From positions 1-64,000 of the forward strand of contig CAZAQY010000001.1 of assembly GCA_964486845.1 (NCBI GenBank): a stretch of DNA of 64,000 nucleotides, read 5' to 3'. The notes beneath the pieces are model-generated. The model saw only the letters and a list, made by a program, of their open reading frames with translations, had not been told where the DNA came from and did no database searches. Below are positions 38,018-46,448 of the stretch, in pieces; position 1 is the first letter of the stretch; each line of letters starts with the position of its first letter. Both the position numbers and the translations under genes were made by a program. The stretch comes from Anammoximicrobium sp964486845. GTDB lineage: Bacteria > Planctomycetota > Planctomycetia > Pirellulales > Pirellulaceae.

Positions 38018-38251
38018 ATGCTGGTACTGACTCGGAAACGGGGCGAAGAAATTCTCATCGGGGACAACATCAAGTTGATCGTCAACCGGATCGCGGGCAA
38101 TCGCGTGACCCTGGCGATTAACGCCCCGGACAACGTCACGATCCTGCGCGGCGAACTGGAGCCCGCCACAGTCCACGGCGATGACTCTCAGCCGCAGGAC
38201 AACCAGCAGTCGTTCTGCATTGGCCACGGGATCCAATTCGACGCGAACTAA
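38018..38251 (+). CDS. csrA: carbon storage regulator CsrA, mRNA-binding
   Basis: 77 residues from MLVLTRKRGEEILIGDNIKL. CsrA dimers bind GGA motifs in mRNA leaders and control translation or stability. The start (MLVLTRK), the IGDNIKLIVNRI strand and NRVTLAINAP with the RNA-contacting Arg in ILRGEL are conserved. ATG 38018 is chosen because AAGGAGG lies seven bases upstream; an in-frame start at 37967 would add 17 non-conserved residues. The C-terminal about 25 residues (QPQDNQQ) are variable. No flagellar genes are nearby, where csrA is often found. Confidence 0.93.
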   Translation: MLVLTRKRGEEILIGDNIKLIVNRIAGNRVTLAINAPDNVTILRGELEPATVHGDDSQPQDNQQSFCIGHGIQFDAN

Positions 38252-38304
38252 GGCGGGCTGCGGAAAACGACCTGCCGAGGTCCATGCAGCACGGATCAAC
38301 ATCC

Positions 38305-39282
38305 TCACGATTCCAGCCCCAGCCCCTGGTATTCGCGGAGACTCGCGGCCCCGTCACCGGCGACGACGATATGGTCCAGGACCTGGATATCGAGCAGTTT
38401 GCCGGCCTCCTCCAATCGACGCGTCAGCGCCAGATCTTTGTCGCTGGGCGTCGGATCGCCCGAGGGGTGGTTGTGGACCAGGATCACTGACTTGGCGGCG
38501 TCCTTAATGGCAGGGCGAAAGACCTCGCGGGGATGAACGACGGTTTGGTCCAACAGTCCGCGGCTGACCAGATGGTGGTTCAGGACGTGATTCTTTGTGT
38601 CCAGCGTCACGACGTGGAACTCTTCCTGGCGGCTGTCGACAGCCAGTCGTCCGAAACGACGGCGGCAGTAGTCCGTGGCATCTTGAGAGCCTCGAATGCT
38701 CTCCACTCGCTCTCCCTTTTCCGCCGCTGCTGCGGCGACGCGCCGGCCTAATTCAATCCCGGCCATGATCTGGCAGTAGGCGGTGTCCCGCACGACCGGA
38801 CACAGGCGCAGCAGCTCGCCCCGGCCCGCATCTTTCAGTTGTTCCAGCTTGTCGCTGAACTCCGTGGCGATGTTCTCACCCGCCTGCAGCGCCGTGACTC
38901 CCTTGCGGCCGCTGCGAACCAGGATGGCCAGCAACTCCGCCGTGCGCAGATTCGCAGCCCCCAATCGCAGCAGCCGTTCCCGCGGCCGCTCCTCGACAGG
39001 CGAACGCGTCATCCGGTTGGTGAAGACTTGCGATCGAGCCCACTGCTCCAGCACGGACTCGTCCCGTTGGGTCGCCCAGCGAAATCGTCTGGATTTGCCG
39101 TCCAGCGGTTGGACCCAATCTCCCTTCTTCAGGTCCGAGATCACCCGCGTGACGTACGCCGGCTGCTCGTCCGCACAGGCGGCCTTGACGTCCGCCACGG
39201 AAAATTCGTCGCTGGCCGCAGCCGCCGTCAAAATGCGATAGTACCGCTGATAGCGTTCTTCGTCGTTCGTCGCGTCCGACAT
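38305..39282 (-). CDS. radC: RadC/JAMM-domain protein
   Basis: 325 residues from MSDATNDEERYQRYY. The C-terminal MPN/JAMM domain has the metal site HNHPSGDPTPSDKD with the upstream Glu in QEEFHVVTLD; the middle has the helix-hairpin-helix-like part of RadC (ERLLRLGAANLRTAELLAIL). An extra N-terminal winged-helix-like region of about 80 residues (FSVADVKAACADEQPAYVTR) is not part of classical RadC. The function of RadC proteins is uncertain despite the name; the JAMM site suggests a metal-dependent hydrolase. ATG 39282 is preferred; 39348 would add 22 unlikely residues. Convergent with csrA. Confidence 0.85.
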   Translation of the reverse strand: MSDATNDEERYQRYYRILTAAAASDEFSVADVKAACADEQPAYVTRVISDLKKGDWVQPLDGKSRRFRWATQRDESVLEQWARSQVFTNRMTRSPVEERPRERLLRLGAANLRTAELLAILVRSGRKGVTALQAGENIATEFSDKLEQLKDAGRGELLRLCPVVRDTAYCQIMAGIELGRRVAAAAAEKGERVESIRGSQDATDYCRRRFGRLAVDSRQEEFHVVTLDTKNHVLNHHLVSRGLLDQTVVHPREVFRPAIKDAAKSVILVHNHPSGDPTPSDKDLALTRRLEEAGKLLDIQVLDHIVVAGDGAASLREYQGLGLES

Positions 39283-39405
39283 CGAATGGGTCCTTGTCTC
39301 CTTCGTCGCGTGCCAGCTCCCTCCGAAATTGCCGTCATCCATTTGCATCGAACCGAGGGTGAGGGAACTGCGGAGGAGGTCTGTTCGGCCACTGTTGCTA
39401 CCTCG

Positions 39406-42213
39406 CTACGGCTGTGCCTTCTCGCCGGGGGGCGCTTTGATGATCTCCGGGAGCGCCGCATCGCCGGGGGGAGGCGGTGGTGGCACAGCGGGTTTCTTGG
39501 CATCGGCTTTCGGTTTGCCGCCGCCGAACAGCTTGTTGAAGAACGGCAGTTCCACCTTGGGCTCGGTCGCTTTCCGCTGCATGTCCAACGTCGCGTGCAC
39601 GAAGACGCGATCTTGGTACATGGTCAGGTCGGCGTCCAGTCCGCGAAACCAATCCAGCAGCGGCGCCCGGTAGGAATCCGTCGCAGGACGAACCGCGGCG
39701 TCCGGCCATTTGTCCGATTTCCAGAGTACGATTTGGCCCGGCGTCTCGCTCAAGGCGTACTGGCCGCCCAAGGAACAGACCAGCTTGGCGTCCAGCAGTT
39801 CTTCGGCTGTGTCCAGCGCGCGGTCCCGAGGCACGGCCAATTGCTGAGACAACATGTGCAGCAGTTTGGCGTTGCCCAGCGAGGCTTGGTGCGCCCGCGA
39901 GTACGCCAGCTGATTGACCCAGGTCTGCAGCCTGGCTTGCGACAGGTCGCTCACGTGCACGCGGACCTGCGCGTTGTTGTCCGCTTCGGTGGCCGCCAGT
40001 TGCGGCGTTACGAAGGCCAGCAATTTGGGATCAAAGGCCAGTGCCGAAAACGCATCCCATTGGCGACGCCAGACGCCCAGAGGCAACTGCGAGTAACCTG
40101 CCGCATCGGGCGCCCCGCCACCCAGGCCGAGCGGCAGCAGGTCCAGGAAGCCCAGCTTGGGCCAGGCACCCAAGTAGCCGGGCGTGCTCTGCAGCAACAC
40201 GAGCGTGTCCAGCAAACCGCCCGACCGCAGATCCGCCAGCGGTTCGTTGTCCTGGACGCCAAGAAACAAATGGTGCGGCGGGACGGAGGGAACCAGCAAG
40301 CCTCCTTTGACGGCGGCCTGGACCGTGATCACGTCGCCTCCGGCAGGACTGATGCGGACGCGAGTCGGAGGGCCGAGCAGCGACGTGACCCAGCCGTACT
40401 TCTGCTCCGCAAACGGCGACAGGTGCCCCTCGATCACCAGCCGCTCCATTCGCTCCCCCTCCAAGGAGGTTCGCTTGATGCCGATCATTAGCGGGTCCAA
40501 TTGCTTCCAACCGCCGCCGTAGAACTGTGTCAATTCGGCGTACCGCGCCGCCTCGCCGCGCGTCACGGACCGCACCGCCACGTCGGGAATCGGGGTGAAA
40601 CTGCCGCGCGGGCCGCGCAGCGAATCGACCAGTTGTCCGTCCGCGACCGTCGGTCCGCTGCCATCCGGCCGCTGGCCGAAGCCGGGCGGCAAGAGTTGAG
40701 CGCGGACCAGATCGGCGATCGTTTGGCCGGGCCGCCCTTCGGCTCCCGACGCCAATTGCGCCAGCTGGACCAATTCCAGGTCGGCTACGGCTTGCAGTCG
40801 CCGGCGCAGTTCGATCTGGTACTGCGGACTGAGCAGCCCCTGCTGAAACGCGGAGGAAAAGAACACGAACACCGTGTCTTGCCGGCTGGTCGGCATGATG
40901 GACCGCGCGTGCCGGAACTCGCTGCTGGCCCCCAAGGAACCCTGGCCGTCGCGGACTGCCAAGAAGCTTTCGACGATCGCGCGCGACGAAGTGACCAGGT
41001 GGTAATCCCCATCGACGACGTAGTAGGAGTGCAAGCGGTGGTCCGGGGTGGACAGGAACGATACGTCACGGCCGGCGATCTGCACCGTCTCGATACGAGA
41101 CCCGTTGGCTTTCTCGGCTTGGAGGGCGGCCTTCCGCTGGTTGTTGATGTCATTGCCGAGCAGCGCGTTGCGGGCCTGAAACAGCATGCCGACCGCCGCG
41201 CCTTCGCGGAGGAACAGGTCGCGGCCGATGAGAGCTACGTCGACAATGACGGCCGGGCCGAGCAGGTCGGCCAGCGGCGACGCCTCCAGGGCCAGTTGCC
41301 GCTGCATCCGGTCGCCCGCCTGGTCGTCGAAACCGCGCAGCGTGATCATCCGCTCCAGGTCGCCGCCGTATTCTTGCTGCAGTTTGTCCCACCAGAGGTA
41401 ATTCTGGAAATTGCCGAAGCGGATGTAGAAACACTCTTCCGGGACGTGCCTGGCGATCGGTTCGATGTCGACTTGCTCATCGGCGACCGGCGGCACCAGC
41501 GGTTGCCAGCGGATCTCGTCGGGAACGGGAAGGTCGGCTGGATCGTTGGCCGCGTAGCCCACCGTGTTGGTCTGCCGCAGCGCCGCCAAGCGGAGGTTTT
41601 CCGCGCCTAGGATCAGTTCCATCGTCTGGAGCGGTTCGCTGCGTCGACGTTCGACCGCCCGGCTCAGGAAGGGCGATGCGAGGCCCAGACGCCGCGAAAG
41701 CATGCTCGTGAGATAGGTCTGGACGATCGGCGGATAATCACTTTCTTGTGTTTGCCGGCGCGCCAACGCGTTGTATTCGCGCCACCAGCGCTGCATCAGC
41801 CGCTGGTGCCCGCGAAGATCCCGAGCTTGCTGCGGCATGAGGCGGAACTGCCTCGCCCCCGGCGCGTGCACCGTCAAATCCAGGGGCTGCTCGCCGGTGA
41901 ACAGGAACAGGATGTTGAGCACATTGGGAGCCGCAACGGGAAGATTGTCGCCCAGAATTTCGCCCAGCAGACGCAAGATTCGCCCTTCGGTGAACACCGG
42001 ATACAGGGTCCGGCCGTTGGCTTCGGTGAGCGCAAACCCGTTCACGTCTGCGACCGCCGCCGCTTCGGGGACGGTCAGCGTGACCAGTCCGACGCCAAAC
42101 GGTTGGCCGACGTACGCCTCGCCTTGCGCTGACACACGACCGGTCAGCAGTAGCAGCAAGCCCAGCGCGCAACCCAGCGATTGAATTCCGAGGCTTTGGA
42201 CACTCCGTTTCAT
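39406..42213 (-). CDS. large exported protein of unknown function
   Basis: 935 residues with a signal peptide (CALGLLLLLTGRVSAQ, cleaved near residue 30). No known domain is recognised; the body is mixed alpha/beta, with a Pro-rich tail (KKPAVPPPPPPGDAALPE). The length and the pattern of FYIRFGNFQNYLWW and LPLGVWRRQWDAFSALAF suggest a planctomycete-specific family of exported proteins. ATG 42213 is chosen because GGAGAGGG lies just upstream; an ATG at 42252 would overlap the previous gene. It follows 3-hydroxyacyl-CoA dehydrogenase by 35 bases and may be co-transcribed, but a role in acyl-CoA metabolism is not evident. Confidence 0.7.
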   Translation of the reverse strand: MKRSVQSLGIQSLGCALGLLLLLTGRVSAQGEAYVGQPFGVGLVTLTVPEAAAVADVNGFALTEANGRTLYPVFTEGRILRLLGEILGDNLPVAAPNVLNILFLFTGEQPLDLTVHAPGARQFRLMPQQARDLRGHQRLMQRWWREYNALARRQTQESDYPPIVQTYLTSMLSRRLGLASPFLSRAVERRRSEPLQTMELILGAENLRLAALRQTNTVGYAANDPADLPVPDEIRWQPLVPPVADEQVDIEPIARHVPEECFYIRFGNFQNYLWWDKLQQEYGGDLERMITLRGFDDQAGDRMQRQLALEASPLADLLGPAVIVDVALIGRDLFLREGAAVGMLFQARNALLGNDINNQRKAALQAEKANGSRIETVQIAGRDVSFLSTPDHRLHSYYVVDGDYHLVTSSRAIVESFLAVRDGQGSLGASSEFRHARSIMPTSRQDTVFVFFSSAFQQGLLSPQYQIELRRRLQAVADLELVQLAQLASGAEGRPGQTIADLVRAQLLPPGFGQRPDGSGPTVADGQLVDSLRGPRGSFTPIPDVAVRSVTRGEAARYAELTQFYGGGWKQLDPLMIGIKRTSLEGERMERLVIEGHLSPFAEQKYGWVTSLLGPPTRVRISPAGGDVITVQAAVKGGLLVPSVPPHHLFLGVQDNEPLADLRSGGLLDTLVLLQSTPGYLGAWPKLGFLDLLPLGLGGGAPDAAGYSQLPLGVWRRQWDAFSALAFDPKLLAFVTPQLAATEADNNAQVRVHVSDLSQARLQTWVNQLAYSRAHQASLGNAKLLHMLSQQLAVPRDRALDTAEELLDAKLVCSLGGQYALSETPGQIVLWKSDKWPDAAVRPATDSYRAPLLDWFRGLDADLTMYQDRVFVHATLDMQRKATEPKVELPFFNKLFGGGKPKADAKKPAVPPPPPPGDAALPEIIKAPPGEKAQP

Positions 42214-42248
42214 CGCTTCGCCCTCTCCTTCAGCAGATCCGTTCATGG

Positions 42249-43541
42249 TCACGGAAAAAAACTTCTGTTGTCAGCAACCATTGCCAACAGCAACGGCGTC
42301 GGCGCGGCGCGGCGGCCGAGATAGTCCAGGGTGCCCAGCAACTCGACGATCCGCCCAGCGCCCAACTGGTCCGCCCAGTACAGCAAGCCGCCGCGGGACG
42401 GCGGGAAGCCGAAGCCGAGCAGGACGGCCAAGTCGATTTGACCGGCGTCCCGCACGATGCCGCGCTGGAGCATGCGAGTCGCCTCCAGGAGCATCGGCGT
42501 CAGCAGCCGCAAGATGGTCGTTTCGTCTGTGTGCGGTCGCTGCTCCTGAGGCCAGCGTGCCAGGGCTTCGTACAGTTCCGGATTCACCCCTCGCGGTGCT
42601 GGGCCATCCGCATCATACAGGAAGAACCCGGCGCGGGTCTTTCGCCCGAGCTGTCTGGCCTTGACCATCGCCACCAGCGGCGGCGAGGCCACGACAAGGC
42701 CCGATGAATCCTCGGAGACAGCCCAGCCGCACTGCAGTGCCGTGTCCAGACCGATCGCGTCCATCAATCGCAGCGGGCCGTAGATCATCCCAAACGATTC
42801 GGCGGCGGTTTCGACCGCTTCGACCGATACCCCCTCGGCCAGCAGTTCCATGGCTGCAGACAAATACGGTACCAGCAGCCGGTTGACAACGAACCCCGGA
42901 ACATCGGCCACCAGCAACGGCAGGTGCCCGATGGCGTTGGCAAAGCCGACTGCGGCAGCAACCGTGTCCGGGCGAGTCTTCACGCCGCGGACGATCTCCA
43001 ACATGGGCGCCTGGCCGATGGGCAGGAAGAAATGGCAGCCACACAATCGGCCCGGATCGCGGAGCGGTGAGGAGAGGCGAGCGAGGGGGATGGTGGAGGT
43101 ATTCGAGGCCAGGATGGCACCTTCGGCCAAGCGAGGTTCCAGGTGCGTCAACAATTGCTGCTTGACGGCGATTTTCTCGACCACGGACTCGACGACGAAA
43201 TCGCACCGAGCAGCCTCGTCCAAGTCGCTGCCGAGCCGCACCAGACGGTCTAACTCCGTGCTCGGCGCCTCGTTTGTCGCCGGCCGTGCGCTCAACCAGG
43301 CCGAAATCCGCTGACGCACCGTGGCGAGGGCCTGTGCATTTTCGTCGACCATCACCACGGGAATTCGACGGCGAACCACCGCGGCCGCGATCGACGAGCC
43401 CATCACGCCGGCGCCGACGATGCCCACCGAGTTCGGCGTGCGGAGGCCGTCTGCCCCGTACTGCGACTGGGCCGCCCGACGTTCCGCGTCCATCAATCGC
43501 TGAATGTGCCGGGCCTCAGAGGAATCTGGCTTTGTGGACAT
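42249..43541 (-). CDS. 3-hydroxyacyl-CoA dehydrogenase
   Basis: 430 residues. It oxidises 3-hydroxyacyl-CoA to 3-ketoacyl-CoA with NAD+ in beta-oxidation or related pathways. Motifs: NAD-binding VGIVGAGVMGSSIA near residue 40, ASNTSTI near 150, the catalytic-His region CGCHFFLPIGQAPMLEIV near 173, and DVPGFVVNRLL near 220. A second helical domain follows (GFGFPPSRGGLLYWAD), as in the dehydrogenase part of FadB/FadJ, but there is no hydratase domain. It lies 21 bases after etfA in the same operon. Confidence 0.9.
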   Translation of the reverse strand: MSTKPDSSEARHIQRLMDAERRAAQSQYGADGLRTPNSVGIVGAGVMGSSIAAAVVRRRIPVVMVDENAQALATVRQRISAWLSARPATNEAPSTELDRLVRLGSDLDEAARCDFVVESVVEKIAVKQQLLTHLEPRLAEGAILASNTSTIPLARLSSPLRDPGRLCGCHFFLPIGQAPMLEIVRGVKTRPDTVAAAVGFANAIGHLPLLVADVPGFVVNRLLVPYLSAAMELLAEGVSVEAVETAAESFGMIYGPLRLMDAIGLDTALQCGWAVSEDSSGLVVASPPLVAMVKARQLGRKTRAGFFLYDADGPAPRGVNPELYEALARWPQEQRPHTDETTILRLLTPMLLEATRMLQRGIVRDAGQIDLAVLLGFGFPPSRGGLLYWADQLGAGRIVELLGTLDYLGRRAAPTPLLLAMVADNRSFFP

Positions 43542-43562
43542 ATCGAGTTCCCCGTCGGCCGG

Positions 43563-44528
43563 TCACGCGTTCCTGAGTCTCGCAATCAACTCCGGCACTA
43601 CTTCATAAATGTCGCCCACCAATCCGTGGTCCGTCGCGGAAAAAATCGGCGCCTCCGGGTCGCGATTGATCGCCACGATCGTCTTGGCATTCTTCATTCC
43701 GGCCAAGTGTTGGACGGAGCCGGAGAGGCCCAAGGCGACGTACACTTCCGGCGCGACAATCCTGCCGGTCTGCCCCACTTGGTACTCGTTCGGTGCGATG
43801 CCCGCGTCGACCAGCGGGCGAGTGCTGCCGGTCGCTCCGCCAAGTGCGTCCGCCAGACCGCCCACCAGGCGTTCAAAATCCTCTCGGCTTTGAATCGCTC
43901 GTCCCCCGGAAACCACAACTCGGGCCTGGCTAACGTCGGGACGCCCCGTCCGCTGGCCGGCCAAGCCGACGTACTGCGACTCCCCGCGCGGATCCATCTC
44001 GGAGACGTCCAGTCGCGTAACCTCCGCCGCTGCGCCGGATCGTTCAGCGGGGGCATAGGCCGTGGGCTGAATCGTGACGATTTGAGGCGTGCCGAGGAGT
44101 TCTACCGTGGCCAGCACCGCAGCCGCATACATGGGACGCTGCAGCCTCAATCGCCCGTCGCAGAACTCGTGGCGCACGACGTCGCTGGCCATCGCGCCCC
44201 CCAACAGGCCCGCCGCACGGGTGACGATGTCGCGAGCCGACGTGCCATTGGCGGCCACCAACAAGTCCGCCCTGCGCTCGGTAACGGCCGCCGCGATGAC
44301 CGAAGCGTACGGTTCGGCCAAAGGATAAACCAAGGCGGGGCTGTCGGCTGCGAGTACTGGGGCGTAGGTCGCGGCGTCGGCGGCCGGAGTGTCGAGTTGG
44401 TGGCCCAGCAGCAGCCATTCCACGCTGCCATCGGTGGCCGTCGCGCACTGGCGGGCAAAGGCCAGCGCAGAGCGGCTCGCGGCCGCAACCGTTCGACCAT
44501 CGTGCTCGGCGACAACCAGAATCCGCAC
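43563..44528 (-). CDS. etfA: electron transfer flavoprotein, alpha subunit
   Basis: 321 residues. EtfA binds FAD and with EtfB carries electrons from acyl-CoA dehydrogenases to the membrane quinone pool. The C-terminal FAD signature is clear: VVVSGGRAIQS, VGQTGRIV, LGLSGSVQHLAGM, TIVAINRDPEAPIF and GLVGDIYEVVPEL. The N-terminal half is the more variable nucleotide-fold domain. 14 bases after etfB; the pair probably serves the divergent acyl-CoA dehydrogenase. Confidence 0.95.
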   Translation of the reverse strand: MRILVVAEHDGRTVAAASRSALAFARQCATATDGSVEWLLLGHQLDTPAADAATYAPVLAADSPALVYPLAEPYASVIAAAVTERRADLLVAANGTSARDIVTRAAGLLGGAMASDVVRHEFCDGRLRLQRPMYAAAVLATVELLGTPQIVTIQPTAYAPAERSGAAAEVTRLDVSEMDPRGESQYVGLAGQRTGRPDVSQARVVVSGGRAIQSREDFERLVGGLADALGGATGSTRPLVDAGIAPNEYQVGQTGRIVAPEVYVALGLSGSVQHLAGMKNAKTIVAINRDPEAPIFSATDHGLVGDIYEVVPELIARLRNA

Positions 44529-44542
44529 CTTTGAACTCCGAA

Positions 44543-45292
44543 TTAGACAACTTTAGCTTCGCGAAGTCGGGCAACCAACTCGTCCACCGACGCCGCTCGC
44601 CGGCAGTTCCGCGAACTCGATGACGCTTGCAGACCCAGAACCCGAACACGGGGCTCGATCACGACCTCCAAATCCGCCAACGACGCGCGCTGCAGAGGCT
44701 TCTTCCGGGCCCGCAAGATCGACGTCAACGAGGCGTAGCGAGGCTGGTTCAACCGCAGGTCGGCGGTGACCACCGCCGGCAAGCGAACTCGCACCGTCTC
44801 CAGGCCCGCGTCCGTCTCCCGTTCCACCTGGACCTCCCCGTCCAGCCACTGGATCCGCGAAGCGAACGTCGCCTGCGGCCACGACAGCAGGGCCGCGAGA
44901 AACTGACCCGCCTGATTGGCGTCGTCGTCGACCGCCTGCTTGCCCATCAGGACCAACTGCGGCGATTCGCGCAGCACGAGTTGTTGCAGGATGCGGGCCA
45001 CGTTCCACGAGTCCAGCACCTCGTCGCACGGGACCAAGATCGCCCGGTCGGCCCCCATCGCCAGGGCGACGCGGAGTTGATCTTCGCAAGCCTCCGGTCC
45101 GATTCCCACGGCCACGACCTCGACAGGCCCAGCGGACCGCTCGCGGACCAAGATGGCTTCTTCCAACGCGACCTCGTCGAACGGGTTCAGCACGTAGGTC
45201 AGGTCGTCGTCCTCGATGCCTGCGCCGTCGGCGCGCACGCTGACCCGCTGATTCGGGTCCGGGACTCGTTTCGTGGGAACCAAGATTTTCAC
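44543..45292 (-). CDS. etfB: electron transfer flavoprotein, beta subunit
   Basis: 249 residues. MKILVPTKRVPDPNQRVSV, YVLNPFDEVALEEAI, ALAMGADRAILV, MGKQAVDDDANQ and VRLPAVVTADLRLNQPRYAS are the standard EtfB landmarks, including the AMP-binding region. It partners EtfA encoded directly downstream. First gene of the minus-strand arm of the cluster; it shares a short 126-base divergent region with the alcohol dehydrogenase gene. Confidence 0.95.
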   Translation of the reverse strand: MKILVPTKRVPDPNQRVSVRADGAGIEDDDLTYVLNPFDEVALEEAILVRERSAGPVEVVAVGIGPEACEDQLRVALAMGADRAILVPCDEVLDSWNVARILQQLVLRESPQLVLMGKQAVDDDANQAGQFLAALLSWPQATFASRIQWLDGEVQVERETDAGLETVRVRLPAVVTADLRLNQPRYASLTSILRARKKPLQRASLADLEVVIEPRVRVLGLQASSSSRNCRRAASVDELVARLREAKVV

Positions 45293-45314
45293 AATGCCTG
45301 CGGCTCAATGTTGG

Positions 45315-45338
45315 CGTTATTGCGATGATATGATAACG
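45315..45338. promoter_or_regulatory. dyad operator candidate between divergent arms
   Basis: CGTTAT (45315-45320) and ATAACG (45333-45338) form a 6-base inverted repeat separated by 12 bases, in the AT-richest part of the region between etfB and the dehydrogenase gene. The position would let one regulator control both arms. No regulator gene lies in the cluster. Confidence 0.35.
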
Positions 45339-45418
45339 GATCATCCCCGGCACGCGAAGGGTGGGATGGGAGGGACTTGGCCGCCGCAGGAATGTTCGCT
45401 ACATTCTGGGAAAAAGCC

Positions 45419-46441
45419 ATGAAAGCAGCAGTTCAGGAACGCCCGCAAGCACCCTTGGTCTTGAAGGATCTGCCCGCGCCGGCCGTGGGGCCGCGCGAGG
45501 CTCTGGTGCGGGTCCGCGCCTGCGGCGTGTGCCACACCGATTTGCACCTGGCGGAAGGCCTGTTCAAAACGTTCGGCTACGATCCCTTTCCCCTCGTTCC
45601 GGGACATGAAATCGCAGGCATCGTAGAAGACGTCGGGCGGGAAGCGGCGCATCCGCGGCCCGGAGATCGCGTCACCGTTTATTGGTGGCACACTTGCGGG
45701 CGTTGCCGTTGCTGCCTGGCGGGCCAGGAGGAGTCGTGCCTGGAGGGGCTGGCCAAGATGCAAGCCACGGGGCTAACCCGGAACGGGGGTTATGCGGAGT
45801 ACGTCAGCGTGCCCGCGGATTGCCTCGTTCCGCTGCCGGCCGAGATCGAGTTTGCGGACGCCGCGCCGTTCAGCTGCGCCGGCTTGACGGTCTACGCGGG
45901 ACTCAAGAACGCCGGGCTGAGACCGGGGCAACGAGCGGCCATGTTGGGCATCGGCGGCTTGGGCCACTTGGGATTGCAGATCGCTCGGGCGATGGGGGCC
46001 GAGGTGATTGCGCTGACGTCCTCCGAGTCGAAACAGGAGATCGCCCGGCAGCTTGGCGCGCATCACGTGCTTCCGGCTACGGGCCGCGAGTTCGGCAAGC
46101 GGTTGCGCGAACTGGGCGGCGCGGACGTCGTCGTCTCGACCACGATGGACTTTCAGACGATCCGCGACGTGATGGACGGCCTGCTGCCGCAGGGAACGCT
46201 GGTCCTTGCCAGCCTGACGGCGGGCCGTCTGCCCATCGACCCACGCTCGTTCATCCTGGCGCAGCAGCGAGTCATGGGCACGTTCCTGGGTTCGCGGCTC
46301 GAATTGCAGGAACTGCTGCGGTTGGCAGTCCTGCACGGGATTCGCCCGGTGCTGGAGAAGTACCCGTTGGAGCAAGTCAACGAGGTGTATCAGCGGTTGC
46401 GGGACAACCAAGTGCAGTTTCGGGCGGTGCTGGAGCCGTGA
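45419..46441 (+). CDS. zinc-dependent alcohol dehydrogenase (MDR superfamily)
   Basis: 340 residues. NAD(P)-dependent oxidation of an alcohol or reduction of an aldehyde. The catalytic zinc region CGVCHTDLH and PGHEIAGIVEDVG are intact, structural-zinc cysteines are present in CGRCRCCLAGQEESC, and the dinucleotide-binding loop is GIGGLGHLG. This resembles the AdhP/cinnamyl-type group. ATG 45419 is chosen from the conserved start MKAAVQERP. It heads the plus-strand arm and is 7 bases from the acyl-CoA dehydrogenase gene. The substrate is unknown. Confidence 0.9.
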   Translation: MKAAVQERPQAPLVLKDLPAPAVGPREALVRVRACGVCHTDLHLAEGLFKTFGYDPFPLVPGHEIAGIVEDVGREAAHPRPGDRVTVYWWHTCGRCRCCLAGQEESCLEGLAKMQATGLTRNGGYAEYVSVPADCLVPLPAEIEFADAAPFSCAGLTVYAGLKNAGLRPGQRAAMLGIGGLGHLGLQIARAMGAEVIALTSSESKQEIARQLGAHHVLPATGREFGKRLRELGGADVVVSTTMDFQTIRDVMDGLLPQGTLVLASLTAGRLPIDPRSFILAQQRVMGTFLGSRLELQELLRLAVLHGIRPVLEKYPLEQVNEVYQRLRDNQVQFRAVLEP

Positions 46442-46448
46442 CGGAAAG